From Flavobacterium sp. 83 (GTDB taxonomy: Bacteria; Bacteroidota; Bacteroidia; Flavobacteriales; Flavobacteriaceae): a stretch of DNA of 64,000 nt. Shown here in pieces: positions 1 to 9,172 of the stretch. The translations under genes and the position numbers were made by a program. Where the stretch lies: positions 496,001-560,000 of the forward strand of contig NZ_JQMS01000001.1 in the NCBI RefSeq assembly GCF_000744835.1. Direction: 5' to 3'. Positions within the stretch are counted from its first letter, which is position 1. Every line of letters starts with the position of its first letter. Below the pieces are notes generated by a model, which saw only the letters and a program-made list of their open reading frames with translations, was not told where the DNA came from and searched no databases.

Positions 1-605
1 TAAACTTTACCTTTTAAACCTTCTTCTTCAGGAGTCTGGTAGTTATTTCCAACAAACTTGTAGAATTTCTCCATACCACCTGGAAAATCAGGTTTTACTT
101 CAATACCTGCAGTGTTGTAAATCTGAGTATCTTCTTCTACAACAGCACTAGGTCCGTTCCCAACTGGTTCTACAGACAATTCAGCATCTGGATCACCTTT
201 AATAGTTTCAGCACCTAATTTCTTGTCTTTAATTTCAACAATTTTAGGTGGCTCTTCTGTAACCTCATCTGCTTTAGCCACAACTGGCTTAACAAATTTT
301 ACCTGATCCACTTTTGGAGGAGGTGGTGGGGGTGGTGGAAGATCTTTTTTTACTTCTTCTTTCTTAGGCGGCAACTTTACAGTTGTAATCTTAGTATCTA
401 TTGTATCAGAATCATCTGAAGAGTTAGGAATAAGACTCATTATAAGTGGCGCACTAACAGCAAGAGCGAAAACAATTGCGCCAAGCACAAGAGCTTTAAC
501 CGTAGTCTTCGTATTTGTTTTTCGAAGCTCATAAGCACCATAGGCCTTATTACGACCTTCGAATACAATATCAAGCCATTGATTTGTGAATATATCTAAT
601 TTCAT
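1..605 (-). CDS. tonB: TonB energy transducer (3' end cut by window edge)
   Basis: This is the N-terminal 201 residues of a TonB protein, read from an ATG at 603-605; the C-terminus lies outside the window. It links the ExbB/ExbD proton channel in the inner membrane to TonB-dependent outer-membrane receptors. The N-terminus carries the Bacteroidota-type motif FEGRNKAYGAYELRK (about residues 15-29). A membrane helix follows at 38-59, then eight consecutive prolines at 90-97 in a charged periplasmic spacer, and the start of the C-terminal TonB domain (FPGGMEKFYKFV, from about 174). It is the last visible gene of exbB-exbD-exbD-tonB, 39 bp after the second exbD. The family assignment is firm; the receptors served are unknown. 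Confidence 0.93.
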   Translation of the reverse strand, partial: MKLDIFTNQWLDIVFEGRNKAYGAYELRKTNTKTTVKALVLGAIVFALAVSAPLIMSLIPNSSDDSDTIDTKITTVKLPPKKEEVKKDLPPPPPPPPKVDQVKFVKPVVAKADEVTEEPPKIVEIKDKKLGAETIKGDPDAELSVEPVGNGPSAVVEEDTQIYNTAGIEVKPDFPGGMEKFYKFVGNNYQTPEEEGLKGKV

Positions 606-644
606 TTTTCTTAGTTATTAGGTTATTGAGTAATAAGATAAATC

Positions 645-1193
645 TTACTTACCTTCTAACAATTTTTGTTCCTCAGGAGTAAAATCATTTACAATTGCAT
701 ATGTTGGAACATCAACAATAGCCATTTCATCTAGAATATCTACTAAATTACGGTAATTTGATTTTTTACTTGGTTTGATAATTACAATCATCCCTTTATC
801 TTTCTTACCAGTGTACTCTAAAACTGATTTTTTTCTTTTCAATAATTCTTTACGAATACCTTCTTTACCATAAGAAATTTCCTTAGGACCAGCAATTGGA
901 GTAGCCAATAAACCCATATAATATGTCATTTTATCATTATCTCCTAATAATACAGTCATAGTACGGTTTTCGTCAACTTTAATTGGCTTATCCTTAGTTT
1001 TATCATCTTCTTTATCTGGCAAACCCAAAGGCATCGATTGCGGTTTAGACAACGTAGTAGTAAGCATAAAGAAAGTAATCAATAAGAATGCCAAATCCAC
1101 CATAGCAGTTAAATCTACTTTTGAACCTGATTTTTTACTTCTTACCTTTCCACCTTTTTTGCCTCCACCGTCGCCGGTATTTAATTCAGCCAT
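645..1193 (-). CDS. exbD: ExbD/TolR-type biopolymer transport protein (second of two)
   Basis: This is a 182-residue inner-membrane protein of the ExbD/TolR family, part of the proton-driven motor that energises TonB. A basic, glycine-rich N-terminus precedes one membrane helix (about 29-48) with DLTAMVDLAFLLITFF. Asp33 lies where ExbD proteins carry the essential proton-path aspartate. The rest is periplasmic and ends in a basic, ExbD-type domain. The gene lies 18 bp after another exbD and 39 bp before tonB. Two dissimilar ExbD proteins beside one ExbB is a common arrangement in Flavobacteriaceae. Confidence 0.93.
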   Translation of the reverse strand: MAELNTGDGGGKKGGKVRSKKSGSKVDLTAMVDLAFLLITFFMLTTTLSKPQSMPLGLPDKEDDKTKDKPIKVDENRTMTVLLGDNDKMTYYMGLLATPIAGPKEISYGKEGIRKELLKRKKSVLEYTGKKDKGMIVIIKPSKKSNYRNLVDILDEMAIVDVPTYAIVNDFTPEEQKLLEGK

Positions 1194-1211
1194 TTTAGTG
1201 TATTTTTTTAG

Positions 1212-1823
1212 TTATTTATCTTTTGCTCTCAAACCAGTAACCAGATTGAAGCTATTGATTTTTTGGTCTTGTAAAATATCCATTACCTTTTTAATAGATG
1301 GATATTCTTCCTTTGCATCTCCTTTTATAGCAAACTGCAATTCTTTATCATCGACCTCAATATTTGCAATACGAGCATTGTAAATCCATTCTTTCAATTG
1401 ATTATCAAGTGAATCTTTAGGAACTCCAGGCTGAACACCTTCTTTACTTCGCTCTGCAGTTTTCATAGAGATAAGTTGCTTTAGATTTGAAATTGGCACC
1501 CCAATTCCTTCCATTAAAGCAAATTTTGACGATTCATCTTCTGTGAATGCAACACCATATTTTTGTCCCATCAATTCCAAAGTTCTTTTACGAACTTCTC
1601 TTCCTTTTAGGTCAAAAAACACTTTACCTTTACCAATAGTAATCGTCGCTAAATCTGCATCAGGAAGCTTAGACTGAACTGTTGAGGCTGGCGTATCTAC
1701 CGGTAATGCTTCTGGAATCTTAGCTGTAGCGGTCAAAATAAAGAACGTAAGCAAAAGAAAAGCCACATCACACATAGCAGTCATGTCAATAGACGCTGCT
1801 TTTTTGGACATTTTTATAGCCAT
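1212..1823 (-). CDS. exbD: ExbD/TolR-type biopolymer transport protein (first of two)
   Basis: This is a 203-residue ExbD/TolR-family protein with a single N-terminal membrane helix (about 15-34: MTAMCDVAFLLLTFFILTAT) containing the conserved Asp19. A periplasmic domain of about 165 residues follows. The ATG at Met5 is an alternative start. It lies 75 bp downstream of exbB and 18 bp upstream of the second exbD, so the four genes are probably one transcript. It differs clearly from its neighbour in the periplasmic part, which suggests a heteromeric ExbD complex; that is inference. Confidence 0.92.
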   Translation of the reverse strand: MAIKMSKKAASIDMTAMCDVAFLLLTFFILTATAKIPEALPVDTPASTVQSKLPDADLATITIGKGKVFFDLKGREVRKRTLELMGQKYGVAFTEDESSKFALMEGIGVPISNLKQLISMKTAERSKEGVQPGVPKDSLDNQLKEWIYNARIANIEVDDKELQFAIKGDAKEEYPSIKKVMDILQDQKINSFNLVTGLRAKDK

Positions 1824-1898
1824 TAATATATTTTTTAATATTTATAAGAAAACAGCTCTTTTACAAGATTGCTATTTTCTTATAAATTAAATTATTAA

Positions 1899-2717
1899 TT
1901 ATTTTTGTGTACTTCTGAAGTGTCTGTAAGTATTTACAATTGTATTACCAGCCTCATCAATAGAATAAGTCAAAGTATCAATTTTAGAAGTAAAAAAGTT
2001 GTAAGCAACGATTGCTAATGCAGAAGTAGAGATACCCGTTGCAGTGTTAATCAAGGCTTCAGAGATACCATTTGCAAGAGCAGCTTGATCTGGAGTTCCA
2101 GCAGAAGCCAAAGCACCAAACGCCTTAATCATCCCGGTTACTGTACCTAACAAACCTGCAAGTGTTCCTAAAGAAACTAATGTAGAAAGAATAGTCATAT
2201 GTTTTTCTAACATTGGCATTTCCAATGAAGTTGCTTCTTCAATTTCTTTGTGAATTGTTTCAGCAGCAGCTTCGCTATCTAATCCTTCTTTTTTAACATC
2301 TTGGTATTTCAATAAAGCAGATTTAATTGCATTTGCAACAGATCCTTTTTGTTTGTCACATAAAGCGATCGCACCATCAATATCACCAGTAGTGATATTT
2401 CCTTGTACACTTTTCATGAATTGATCAAGATTTCCTTTACCAGCTGCTTTTGAAATAACCGCAAAACGCTCGAATGAAAACACAATAACCATTAACAAAC
2501 ATCCTAATAAAATAGGCACAATAGGACCTCCTTTATAAACCATTGCCAAGTAATTACCCGGTAGTGGGTGACCTGTATTAACTCCACCCTCGAAGTTAGC
2601 ACCATTACCCATTATAAAATTCCATACTATCCATCCAACAAAAACACATGCTACAATAATGATTCCTGAAATCATTCCTCCACCTTTTGAACCGTTTTCT
2701 TTTTTAACGTTTGCCAT
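1899..2717 (-). CDS. exbB: ExbB/TolQ/MotA-type proton channel
   Basis: This is a 272-residue polytopic inner-membrane protein of the MotA/TolQ/ExbB family, the proton channel of the TonB motor. An extra N-terminal helix is visible at about 17-37, then a helix at about 64-88. A cytoplasmic segment (about 90-175) precedes the paired helices typical of the family at about 180-206 (LGTLAGLLGTVTGMIKAF) and 218-243 (ISEALINTATGISTSALAI). It is the first gene of the exbB-exbD-exbD-tonB operon and is transcribed away from the HerA-like gene at 3092. Confidence 0.95.
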   Translation of the reverse strand: MANVKKENGSKGGGMISGIIIVACVFVGWIVWNFIMGNGANFEGGVNTGHPLPGNYLAMVYKGGPIVPILLGCLLMVIVFSFERFAVISKAAGKGNLDQFMKSVQGNITTGDIDGAIALCDKQKGSVANAIKSALLKYQDVKKEGLDSEAAAETIHKEIEEATSLEMPMLEKHMTILSTLVSLGTLAGLLGTVTGMIKAFGALASAGTPDQAALANGISEALINTATGISTSALAIVAYNFFTSKIDTLTYSIDEAGNTIVNTYRHFRSTQK

Positions 2718-2780
2718 TTTTTTTTAATTTTAATAGTTTTAAATAATTTATTCTTTAGTTATAATAAACTTGTAGTGGAG

Positions 2781-2788
2781 CAAATTTA
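2781..2788 (-). promoter_or_regulatory. putative -7 element for the exbB operon
   Basis: On the minus strand this reads TAAATTTG, matching the Bacteroidota -7 consensus TAnnTTTG, about 65 bp before the exbB start. No clear TTG is seen at the -33 position. The rest of the 374-bp divergent gap (2718-3091) is A/T-rich and shows no other feature I can support. Confidence 0.4.
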
Positions 2789-3091
2789 TATTTTTAGTTT
2801 AAATAAAAAAACTTTTTTTAATTTTATTCTGATTAATTTTATTCCGAAAAAATATTTGCTAAAATAAATTTTACATTTATATCAGAATTCACATTGAAAT
2901 CCGCTATTTCACAAAAAAATTTATAAGTTTTTATGAGATATTGAGATAATATTTCAACATTAAGATTGAAACAGCTTAAAATATTTTTTTTTATTATTAA
3001 CAATAAAAAAGCAAGAAAACTGCAGTTAACACTTTATTAATGAAAATTAGAAAATTAATACCTTAAAAATGAATTTTAATTCAACAACATT

Positions 3092-4612
3092 ATGAGCAGA
3101 AAAGAAGATTTTATACAAAACATCATTACCGGCTATATTTCAAAAGGAGAAAGCATTATTTTAGGCGGAGCAATCTTAGACGGAGAAGCTTTAGCTGACG
3201 CCCATGTAAAAATACCATTAAAAACAATAAACCGACATGGCTTAATTGCCGGTGCTACCGGAACAGGAAAAACTAAAACTATTCAGGTCCTTTCAGAACA
3301 GTTGTCCTCTTTTGGAATTCCAGTATTGATGATGGATATAAAAGGTGATTTTAGTGGTATTGCAAAAGAAGGGGAAGAAAAACCTTTTATTACCGAACGT
3401 CATGCTAAAATTAACATCCCATACAGTGTTTCCAGCTTTCCGGTTGAATTACTGACTTTGTCTGAACAAAATGGAGTACGCCTTCGTGCAACAGTATCAG
3501 AATTTGGCCCTGTCCTATTTTCAAGAATATTAGGATTAAACGACACTCAAGCAGGTGTTATTGCTGTTATATTCAAATACTGCGATGATAATAAAATGCC
3601 TTTGTTAGATCTTAAAGACATCAAAAAAGTAATTAATTATATAACCGAAGAAGGAAAAGACGAGATTACTGCAGATTATGGTAAAATTTCAACTTCAACT
3701 ACTGGAATTATTCTTAGAAAGATCATTGAGTTAGAGCAACAAGGTGCTGACTTATTTTTTGGAGAAATGTCTTTTGATATTGAAGATTTAATGCGAATTG
3801 ACGAAAATGGCAAGGGATATGTCAACATCCTTCGCTTGACAGACATTCAGGATAGACCAAAATTATTTTCGACATTTATGCTTAGTTTATTAGCTGAAAT
3901 ATACCAACAGATGCCTGAAAAAGGAGATGCCGACCAACCTGAATTAGTGATTTTTATAGATGAAGCCCATTTAATATTTAATGAAGCCAGCAAAGCACTA
4001 TTAGAACAAATAGAAACTATCATAAAATTAATACGTTCAAAAGGAATTGGGATTTACTTTATTACTCAAAATCCTATGGATATTCCAAGCGGCGTTTTAG
4101 CACAATTAGGTCTAAAAATACAACATGCTTTAAGGGCTTTTACAGCAAATGACCGACAAGCAATTAAACAAACAGCTGACAATTATCCAACATCTGAATA
4201 TTATAAAACTGATGAAGTACTGACTAGCCTTGGAATTGGTGAAGCTTTGGTCACTGCATTGAACGAAAAAGGAATTCCTACTCCTCTTGCAGCTACCATG
4301 ATGCGTGCACCGATGAGCAGAATGGATATTTTGACTGAAAGTGAAATTCAGGAAATCAATTCTAAGTCAAAACTGGTAAAGAAATACAGCGAACTTATTG
4401 ATCGTGAAAGCGCTTACGAAATGCTAAATAAAAAAATAACTATTGTCGAACAAGAAGTTGCAGCACAAGAACAAGAAAAAACAATTGAGAAAGAAGAAAA
4501 TAACGGGCCAAGCACAGCTAGTGTTGTAGGGAAATCTGTTTTGAAAGTATTGACTAGTGCAACTTTCATAAGAGGTGCTTTTAGTATTTTAACAAAAATA
4601 TTAAAGAAATAA
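3092..4612 (+). CDS. HerA-like P-loop ATPase (DUF853/YjgR type)
   Basis: This is a 506-residue protein of the HerA/FtsK ATPase superfamily, close to the DUF853 (YjgR) family in length and motifs. Walker A is GATGTGKT at 54-61; Walker B is LVIFIDEAHLIF at about 286-297. A sensor-like segment, YFITQNPMDIP, follows. The C-terminus (about 430-480) is charged and probably coiled-coil. The biological role of DUF853 ATPases is not established. No NurA-like nuclease is adjacent, so a HerA-NurA repair or defence role is not supported. The gene stands alone, divergent from exbB. Confidence 0.85.
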   Translation: MSRKEDFIQNIITGYISKGESIILGGAILDGEALADAHVKIPLKTINRHGLIAGATGTGKTKTIQVLSEQLSSFGIPVLMMDIKGDFSGIAKEGEEKPFITERHAKINIPYSVSSFPVELLTLSEQNGVRLRATVSEFGPVLFSRILGLNDTQAGVIAVIFKYCDDNKMPLLDLKDIKKVINYITEEGKDEITADYGKISTSTTGIILRKIIELEQQGADLFFGEMSFDIEDLMRIDENGKGYVNILRLTDIQDRPKLFSTFMLSLLAEIYQQMPEKGDADQPELVIFIDEAHLIFNEASKALLEQIETIIKLIRSKGIGIYFITQNPMDIPSGVLAQLGLKIQHALRAFTANDRQAIKQTADNYPTSEYYKTDEVLTSLGIGEALVTALNEKGIPTPLAATMMRAPMSRMDILTESEIQEINSKSKLVKKYSELIDRESAYEMLNKKITIVEQEVAAQEQEKTIEKEENNGPSTASVVGKSVLKVLTSATFIRGAFSILTKILKK

Positions 4613-4674
4613 ATACTACAACATCCATTTAGAACCATCTTGCTTGAAGAGTATTTCAAAAATCAATTCAAAAA

Positions 4675-5037
4675 ATGAAAAAATATTTTATTCAAAAAAC
4701 ACCATTTGTTGTTCCAACAACAGATGGTAAATTAATTGAAGAGCATCACGGAATTGCTACCACAAACAATCCAGATATTTCAATCGCACATATGATTGCA
4801 CCACCTCATTGGAGCGAATCCTTTCAAACACCAGAATTTGAAGAATACAGCTACATCATAAAAAGAAAAAAACAATTTCTTATTGAAAATGAAACTGTAA
4901 TTCTTGAAGCTGGTCAATCTATAAAAATTGAGAAAAACACTCGGGTACAATATTCTAATCCTTTTGAAGAACCATGTGAATATATTGCCATTTGCAAACC
5001 TGCTTTCGATTTCACAAAAGTACACCGTGAGGAATAA
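4675..5037 (+). CDS. small cupin-fold protein
   Basis: This is a 120-residue, single-domain, probably cytoplasmic protein. The order of short beta strands, the segment EEYSYIIKRKKQFLIENETVILEAGQSI and the late PFEEPCEYIAICKPAF resemble cupin barrels. The usual metal-binding histidines are incomplete, so ligand and activity cannot be assigned. It lies 62 bp after the HerA-like gene, has no leader sequence, and is followed by a strong hairpin. The call is by fold only. Confidence 0.65.
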   Translation: MKKYFIQKTPFVVPTTDGKLIEEHHGIATTNNPDISIAHMIAPPHWSESFQTPEFEEYSYIIKRKKQFLIENETVILEAGQSIKIEKNTRVQYSNPFEEPCEYIAICKPAFDFTKVHREE

Positions 5038-5099
5038 ATAGTCTCGAATGCCTTACTTGATTTTATTTCTAAGGAGTTTGATTCACTTCGTTTAAAGCA

Positions 5100-5137
5100 G
5101 AAATCCCATCTTATTTAAAAAAAAGAGATGGGATTTC
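5100..5137. terminator. hairpin terminator between convergent genes
   Basis: A perfect 12-bp stem (GAAATCCCATCT with AGATGGGATTTC) encloses a 14-nt A-rich loop. It sits between the cupin gene (+) and the kynurenine mono-oxygenase gene (-), so it can serve either strand. Confidence 0.7.
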
Positions 5138-5191
5138 TACTATTAATTAGAAACGGACAAAGCGAACTGACCTTAAATAACTCCAAAAGAA

Positions 5192-6529
5192 CTATTGCAA
5201 TAATTCCAATATTTTGTTCTCTACAGTTTCGCTATTCCAAATATTTTCAATGTTTTCCATTTTTAAAACTTCTTCCATAATGGCGTTTTGATAATCCCCA
5301 ATTGCCAAAGCTTCGGCATAAGGACGATCACTAAACGTTACTCTACTATAAAGCGGTATCCATTTATCAGGGTGTTTATCCGAGAAGGATTTTTCGATTT
5401 TCTTTTGCAATAGGAATTTTTCATCAGCAGTTTTAGAACTCATCTCCATAAAATTACGATAGGACAGTTCTGCGATTGCATCCGCATTTGGTTTACGAGA
5501 TTTTTGATATTCAGAAAAAATAGTTTTCCAATCATCACCATACTTTTCAATCATTTCATATAGTACTGAAATATCTTCAAAGCCCGCATTCATTCCCTGT
5601 CCATAAAATGGCACAATCGCATGACAAGCATCACCAATTAAAGCAATTTTATCTTCATAAGTCCAAGGAAAGCATTTCATGGTTACCAACGTACTTGTTG
5701 GGTTATTGAAGAAATCTTCTGTCAATTTTGGAATTACATCAATCGTATCCGGCAAATTCTTTTCAAAAAAAGCTTCGACCTCTTTTTGATTTTTTAATGC
5801 CGCAAAAGAATTTTCTCCTTCAAAAGGCATAAACAAGGTACACGTAAAACTACCGTCTAAATTAGGCAATGCAATCAACATGTATTCGCCTCGAGGCCAA
5901 ATATGAAAAGAATTTTTATCCAATTTATGTGTGGCGTCAGGATTTGCAGGAATATTTAATTCTTTATACCCAATAGGCAGAAATTCTTGTGAATAATCAA
6001 ACATGCTTTGACGTTGCATGCGGTGACGTATTCTAGAAAAAGCACCATCGGCACCAAAGACCATATCGTATTTTTTTTCTTGCCAAGCTCCTCTTTCAGT
6101 TTCTCCAATATGCAAGGTTGCATCATCTAAAGTTACATCCCAAATTTTATGTTCAAAAAAGAATTGAGCTCCCGCGGCTTCCGCCAAATCGATCATTTTT
6201 CTATTTAAGGTTCCTCTCGAAATCGAATAAATAGATTCCCCTTCTTGTCCGTAATTTTGAAAATTAAGTTTGTCCACAAGATGAATGGCACGTTTATCCA
6301 TAGGAATTGCAATTTCACGCACCGCATCCCCCACTCCTACTCCATCCAGCGCTTTCCAACCTCGGTTAGACATGGCTAAATTAATGGAACGTCCTGAAAA
6401 CTGAATTTGTCTAATATCTGGACTTCTATCATAAACATGAACTATATGTCCTGCTTTGCGAAGGTAAATAGCCAATAAAGATCCTACTAATCCAGAACCT
6501 ACAACCGCTATTTTTTTGGGAGTTTGCAT
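5192..6529 (-). CDS. kmo: kynurenine 3-monooxygenase
   Basis: This 445-residue FAD enzyme hydroxylates L-kynurenine to 3-hydroxykynurenine using NADPH and O2. The Rossmann motif VVGSGLVGSLLAIYL is at 9-23, with an acidic residue at the end of the second strand (YDRS, Asp34). The second FAD motif, GDACHAIVPFYGQGMNAGFED, starts at 299. The C-terminal region contains the segment SYRNFMEM. Kynureninase, the next enzyme, is encoded at 11958-13232, so 3-hydroxyanthranilate should be produced. Tryptophan dioxygenase and hydroxyanthranilate dioxygenase are not in the window. A TAATTTTG -7 element lies at 6552-6559. Confidence 0.92.
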   Translation of the reverse strand: MQTPKKIAVVGSGLVGSLLAIYLRKAGHIVHVYDRSPDIRQIQFSGRSINLAMSNRGWKALDGVGVGDAVREIAIPMDKRAIHLVDKLNFQNYGQEGESIYSISRGTLNRKMIDLAEAAGAQFFFEHKIWDVTLDDATLHIGETERGAWQEKKYDMVFGADGAFSRIRHRMQRQSMFDYSQEFLPIGYKELNIPANPDATHKLDKNSFHIWPRGEYMLIALPNLDGSFTCTLFMPFEGENSFAALKNQKEVEAFFEKNLPDTIDVIPKLTEDFFNNPTSTLVTMKCFPWTYEDKIALIGDACHAIVPFYGQGMNAGFEDISVLYEMIEKYGDDWKTIFSEYQKSRKPNADAIAELSYRNFMEMSSKTADEKFLLQKKIEKSFSDKHPDKWIPLYSRVTFSDRPYAEALAIGDYQNAIMEEVLKMENIENIWNSETVENKILELLQ

Positions 6530-6551
6530 TAATTTTTTATAAAAAGTTAGG

Positions 6552-6559
6552 CAAAATTA
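6552..6559 (-). promoter_or_regulatory. putative -7 element for kmo
   Basis: The minus strand reads TAATTTTG, an exact TAnnTTTG match, 23 bp upstream of the kmo ATG. A -33 TTG is not evident. Confidence 0.4.
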
Positions 6560-6591
6560 CTGATTTTATTAGACTAAGGACTTTAAAACTA

Positions 6592-8982
6592 TTAATTTTT
6601 ATAGGGAACAAAGACCAATTTTGTTGAAGTTCTAACAATTTCATCCTTATTTAGTTTCATTTTTCTAAATTTTCCTGCATTGTAAAGTTCCGCTTGATCG
6701 CTGTAATGTGAACTCAATGGATTTCCGGATTGTCCTGTTGGCAGAATACTCCAACTGTTTTCTATATCCGAAAAATCAATAATTCTTCTCGTTGAAGGGC
6801 CTCCTTTTACAACATAATTTGCTTCATCTGTGTAATCAAAAAACTGATTGTTAATTACCTCATTGGAACCTGAAACTTCAAAAGGTCCTACATTGAAAAT
6901 TCTTCGCAATGCCGACACTTTGCCCAATGGATGTTGATGCTCTAAAACATGTACTTTATTCCAAGTCCAAGCTGGCACTGAATTCCCTAATTGCTTTTCT
7001 AATGAAATAACTGCCTCTTTAAACGATTGTGATAGAATTTGTTTTCTGGTTTCTTCTATATTTTTACTGGTAATATTATCCCACCAAAGCGAATTAGCAT
7101 TAGCCATTTGTTTTGCAACAATTTGCTTCATAATGTGCGTTCCTAGAAATTGTTTGAAACCAACTTTTCCGAGTTCATCTTCAAAAGTATTTTTCAAATA
7201 AAAATAAATCCATTTGTTATAAATTGTCGGAGCCACGTCATTAAGATTATTTGATCCTTTCCAAGATTTTAAGATAGTAATGGCTTCTTTTTCATTATCA
7301 GAAAGTGCATTATAATTAACACTCGAAAATAAATTTGAAAGAACTTGTGGTGTAATTAATGAAGTATTATCGAAAATCATTTTACTGACAGACTCCTTAT
7401 CCCAATTGGATTTTGGATCTAATAACTGGGTAATTCTTTTGGCTCTGTCTTCAGGAAGGTAATAACCAGGATATAAAAATCCATCTATTGGTTCCGGTTG
7501 ATTATTAGCCGAATATACATAATTCCAATTTGGATTCTCTGCCGAAGGGTTTTTGGAGAAATCCAGATATTCGGTAATATCGTCTTTACCACTAGCTCCA
7601 TCCAGAATAAAATTAGTATTCACACCTTCATTGTGCTTGTATAATTTCCCAGTCGCCCACCAAGCCACATTTCCTTTTGCATCACCATACATCACATTCA
7701 ATCCCGGTGCAGCAATTAAAGCTACTCCTTTGTGAAAATCGGTTTTACTTTTGGCGTGTGAAAGCATATAAACCGCATCGAGAATCTGAATGGGCTGTTG
7801 CGTATAAATCCAAGACATTGCAACGGGTTTCTTTTTATTTAAACCATCAATCAAGTCATTCATAATAGGACCGTGACGCGTCACTTTTACATTTAAAACT
7901 ACATCTGTAGAATCTTTAACTTTTATGATTTTTTTTCGAACTTCATAGCGACTGAAACCATTTGGCGTTCTGTAAACATTACCATCAGTTGGATTATTTT
8001 CTTCTTGATATAAATCAATATCATCATTTTCAAACATCGTCAAACCATAAGCATATTCCCGATTGTGACCTAACAAAGGATAGGGCGTTCCCGCTAAATA
8101 ACAACCGTACAATTCAAAATCAGGCGTTATCAAATGCGCTTCATACCAAGTTCCAGGTTGTGAAAAGCCAATGTGAGGATCATTGGCAAAAATCACTTTA
8201 CCATTTTTAGTTTTCTTTGGTGCTATAACCCAGCTATTACTTCCCACAAATGGAGGAATGGGTGACTGATCTAAAAGTGATGCAATAGACTTTGCAATAG
8301 CGCTGTATTGCTGTGGTTTTTCTTTGGCATTTTTTATTCGAGTGGTATTGAAAGAACCGTCAATTCCAAAATCCTTGAGATACTCCATTCCATATTTATT
8401 TCGAATATCAGTCAATAATGGATCTGATTTTTGAGCCATCGCAAAACTGAAAGACATGTATCCAAAAATATTATAGACATCCTTTATCGTAAACTTCTGT
8501 TTCTTAACTCCAACCAAACTGAACTCAATTGGTGTTTTTCCTTCATCTAAATATTGATTAATTCCATCCAAATATGCCATTGTCAATTGATAACTTGCAC
8601 TATTTTTATTCAATGCTGCAATCGCTTTTACTGAAGCTTCTTCGATTCCCAATCCCGCAAAAAACTTATCGTTTTTCAACGCAACTGAACCAAATATCTC
8701 AGACAAACGCCCCGGAGCAATACGCCGCATCAATTCCATTTGCCACAATCTATCTTGCGCATGCACATAACCCAAAGCTTCCATCGCGTCTTTTGAACTA
8801 TTGGCATAAATATGCGGCACCCCAAATTCATCAAAATATACCGTAGTTTCTTTCTGAATATTTTTCAGTTGTAATTGGCCTTCGTATTTTGGTTTTAGAT
8901 AAAACCCATAAACAATTAAACTTATTGTTATAATCACTAGCAACGAAAGTAAAACCAGAAGGACTTTTTTGAGTTTTTTCAT
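6592..8982 (-). CDS. penicillin acylase family N-terminal-nucleophile hydrolase
   Basis: This is a 796-residue member of the penicillin amidase family (Ntn hydrolases). These enzymes are made as precursors that cleave themselves so that a serine becomes the N-terminal nucleophile. The GSNSW motif is visible at about residues 247-251. The N-terminus has one membrane segment (about 8-28: VLLVLLSLLVIITISLIVYGF), so export or membrane anchoring is likely. I chose the ATG at 8980-8982; an upstream TTG in frame adds six residues but is less likely. The substrate is unknown: relatives cleave beta-lactams, acyl-homoserine lactones or other amides. The gene is divergent from the flavin reductase gene. 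Confidence 0.88.
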   Translation of the reverse strand: MKKLKKVLLVLLSLLVIITISLIVYGFYLKPKYEGQLQLKNIQKETTVYFDEFGVPHIYANSSKDAMEALGYVHAQDRLWQMELMRRIAPGRLSEIFGSVALKNDKFFAGLGIEEASVKAIAALNKNSASYQLTMAYLDGINQYLDEGKTPIEFSLVGVKKQKFTIKDVYNIFGYMSFSFAMAQKSDPLLTDIRNKYGMEYLKDFGIDGSFNTTRIKNAKEKPQQYSAIAKSIASLLDQSPIPPFVGSNSWVIAPKKTKNGKVIFANDPHIGFSQPGTWYEAHLITPDFELYGCYLAGTPYPLLGHNREYAYGLTMFENDDIDLYQEENNPTDGNVYRTPNGFSRYEVRKKIIKVKDSTDVVLNVKVTRHGPIMNDLIDGLNKKKPVAMSWIYTQQPIQILDAVYMLSHAKSKTDFHKGVALIAAPGLNVMYGDAKGNVAWWATGKLYKHNEGVNTNFILDGASGKDDITEYLDFSKNPSAENPNWNYVYSANNQPEPIDGFLYPGYYLPEDRAKRITQLLDPKSNWDKESVSKMIFDNTSLITPQVLSNLFSSVNYNALSDNEKEAITILKSWKGSNNLNDVAPTIYNKWIYFYLKNTFEDELGKVGFKQFLGTHIMKQIVAKQMANANSLWWDNITSKNIEETRKQILSQSFKEAVISLEKQLGNSVPAWTWNKVHVLEHQHPLGKVSALRRIFNVGPFEVSGSNEVINNQFFDYTDEANYVVKGGPSTRRIIDFSDIENSWSILPTGQSGNPLSSHYSDQAELYNAGKFRKMKLNKDEIVRTSTKLVFVPYKN

Positions 8983-9001
8983 TTTTGAATAAATTGACAA
9001 A

Positions 9002-9009
9002 CAAATATA
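9002..9009 (-). promoter_or_regulatory. putative -7 element for the penicillin acylase gene
   Basis: The minus strand reads TATATTTG, matching TAnnTTTG, 19 bp upstream of the chosen ATG. This supports the ATG start over the upstream TTG, which would lie almost on the -7 element. Confidence 0.4.
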
Positions 9010-9073
9010 TAGGATTTGAAAGTTATTTTAAATTATTTATTTTCAAAGCATTTGGATTATAACATATCAAATG

Positions 9074-9137
9074 TAATTATTTTGTTTAATTTATTTTTAA
9101 TTTAATTATTTTGTTTAATTTATTTTTAATTTAATTA
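9074..9137. repeat. 29-bp tandem duplication upstream of the flavin reductase gene
   Basis: Two exact, directly adjacent 29-bp copies (9074-9102 and 9103-9131) are followed by six bases of a third. The unit is pure A/T except for one G. It lies immediately upstream of the -7 element of the flavin-reductase/photolyase pair, so copy number could alter promoter spacing; that effect is inference. Confidence 0.85.
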
Positions 9138-9147
9138 AACAAAAAAG

Positions 9148-9155
9148 TATATTTG
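9148..9155 (+). promoter_or_regulatory. putative -7 element for the flavin reductase/photolyase pair
   Basis: TATATTTG matches TAnnTTTG, with the start codon 18 bp downstream. The region at -33 is A/T only, made of the tandem repeat, with no TTG at normal spacing. Confidence 0.45.
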
Positions 9156-9172
9156 TTCAAAATTCAAAAAAC

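Noticed and set aside
3092..4612. HerA-like ATPase as part of a HerA-NurA or Sir2-HerA defence system
   Set aside because: No nuclease or Sir2 gene is adjacent, and the protein fits the DUF853 family.
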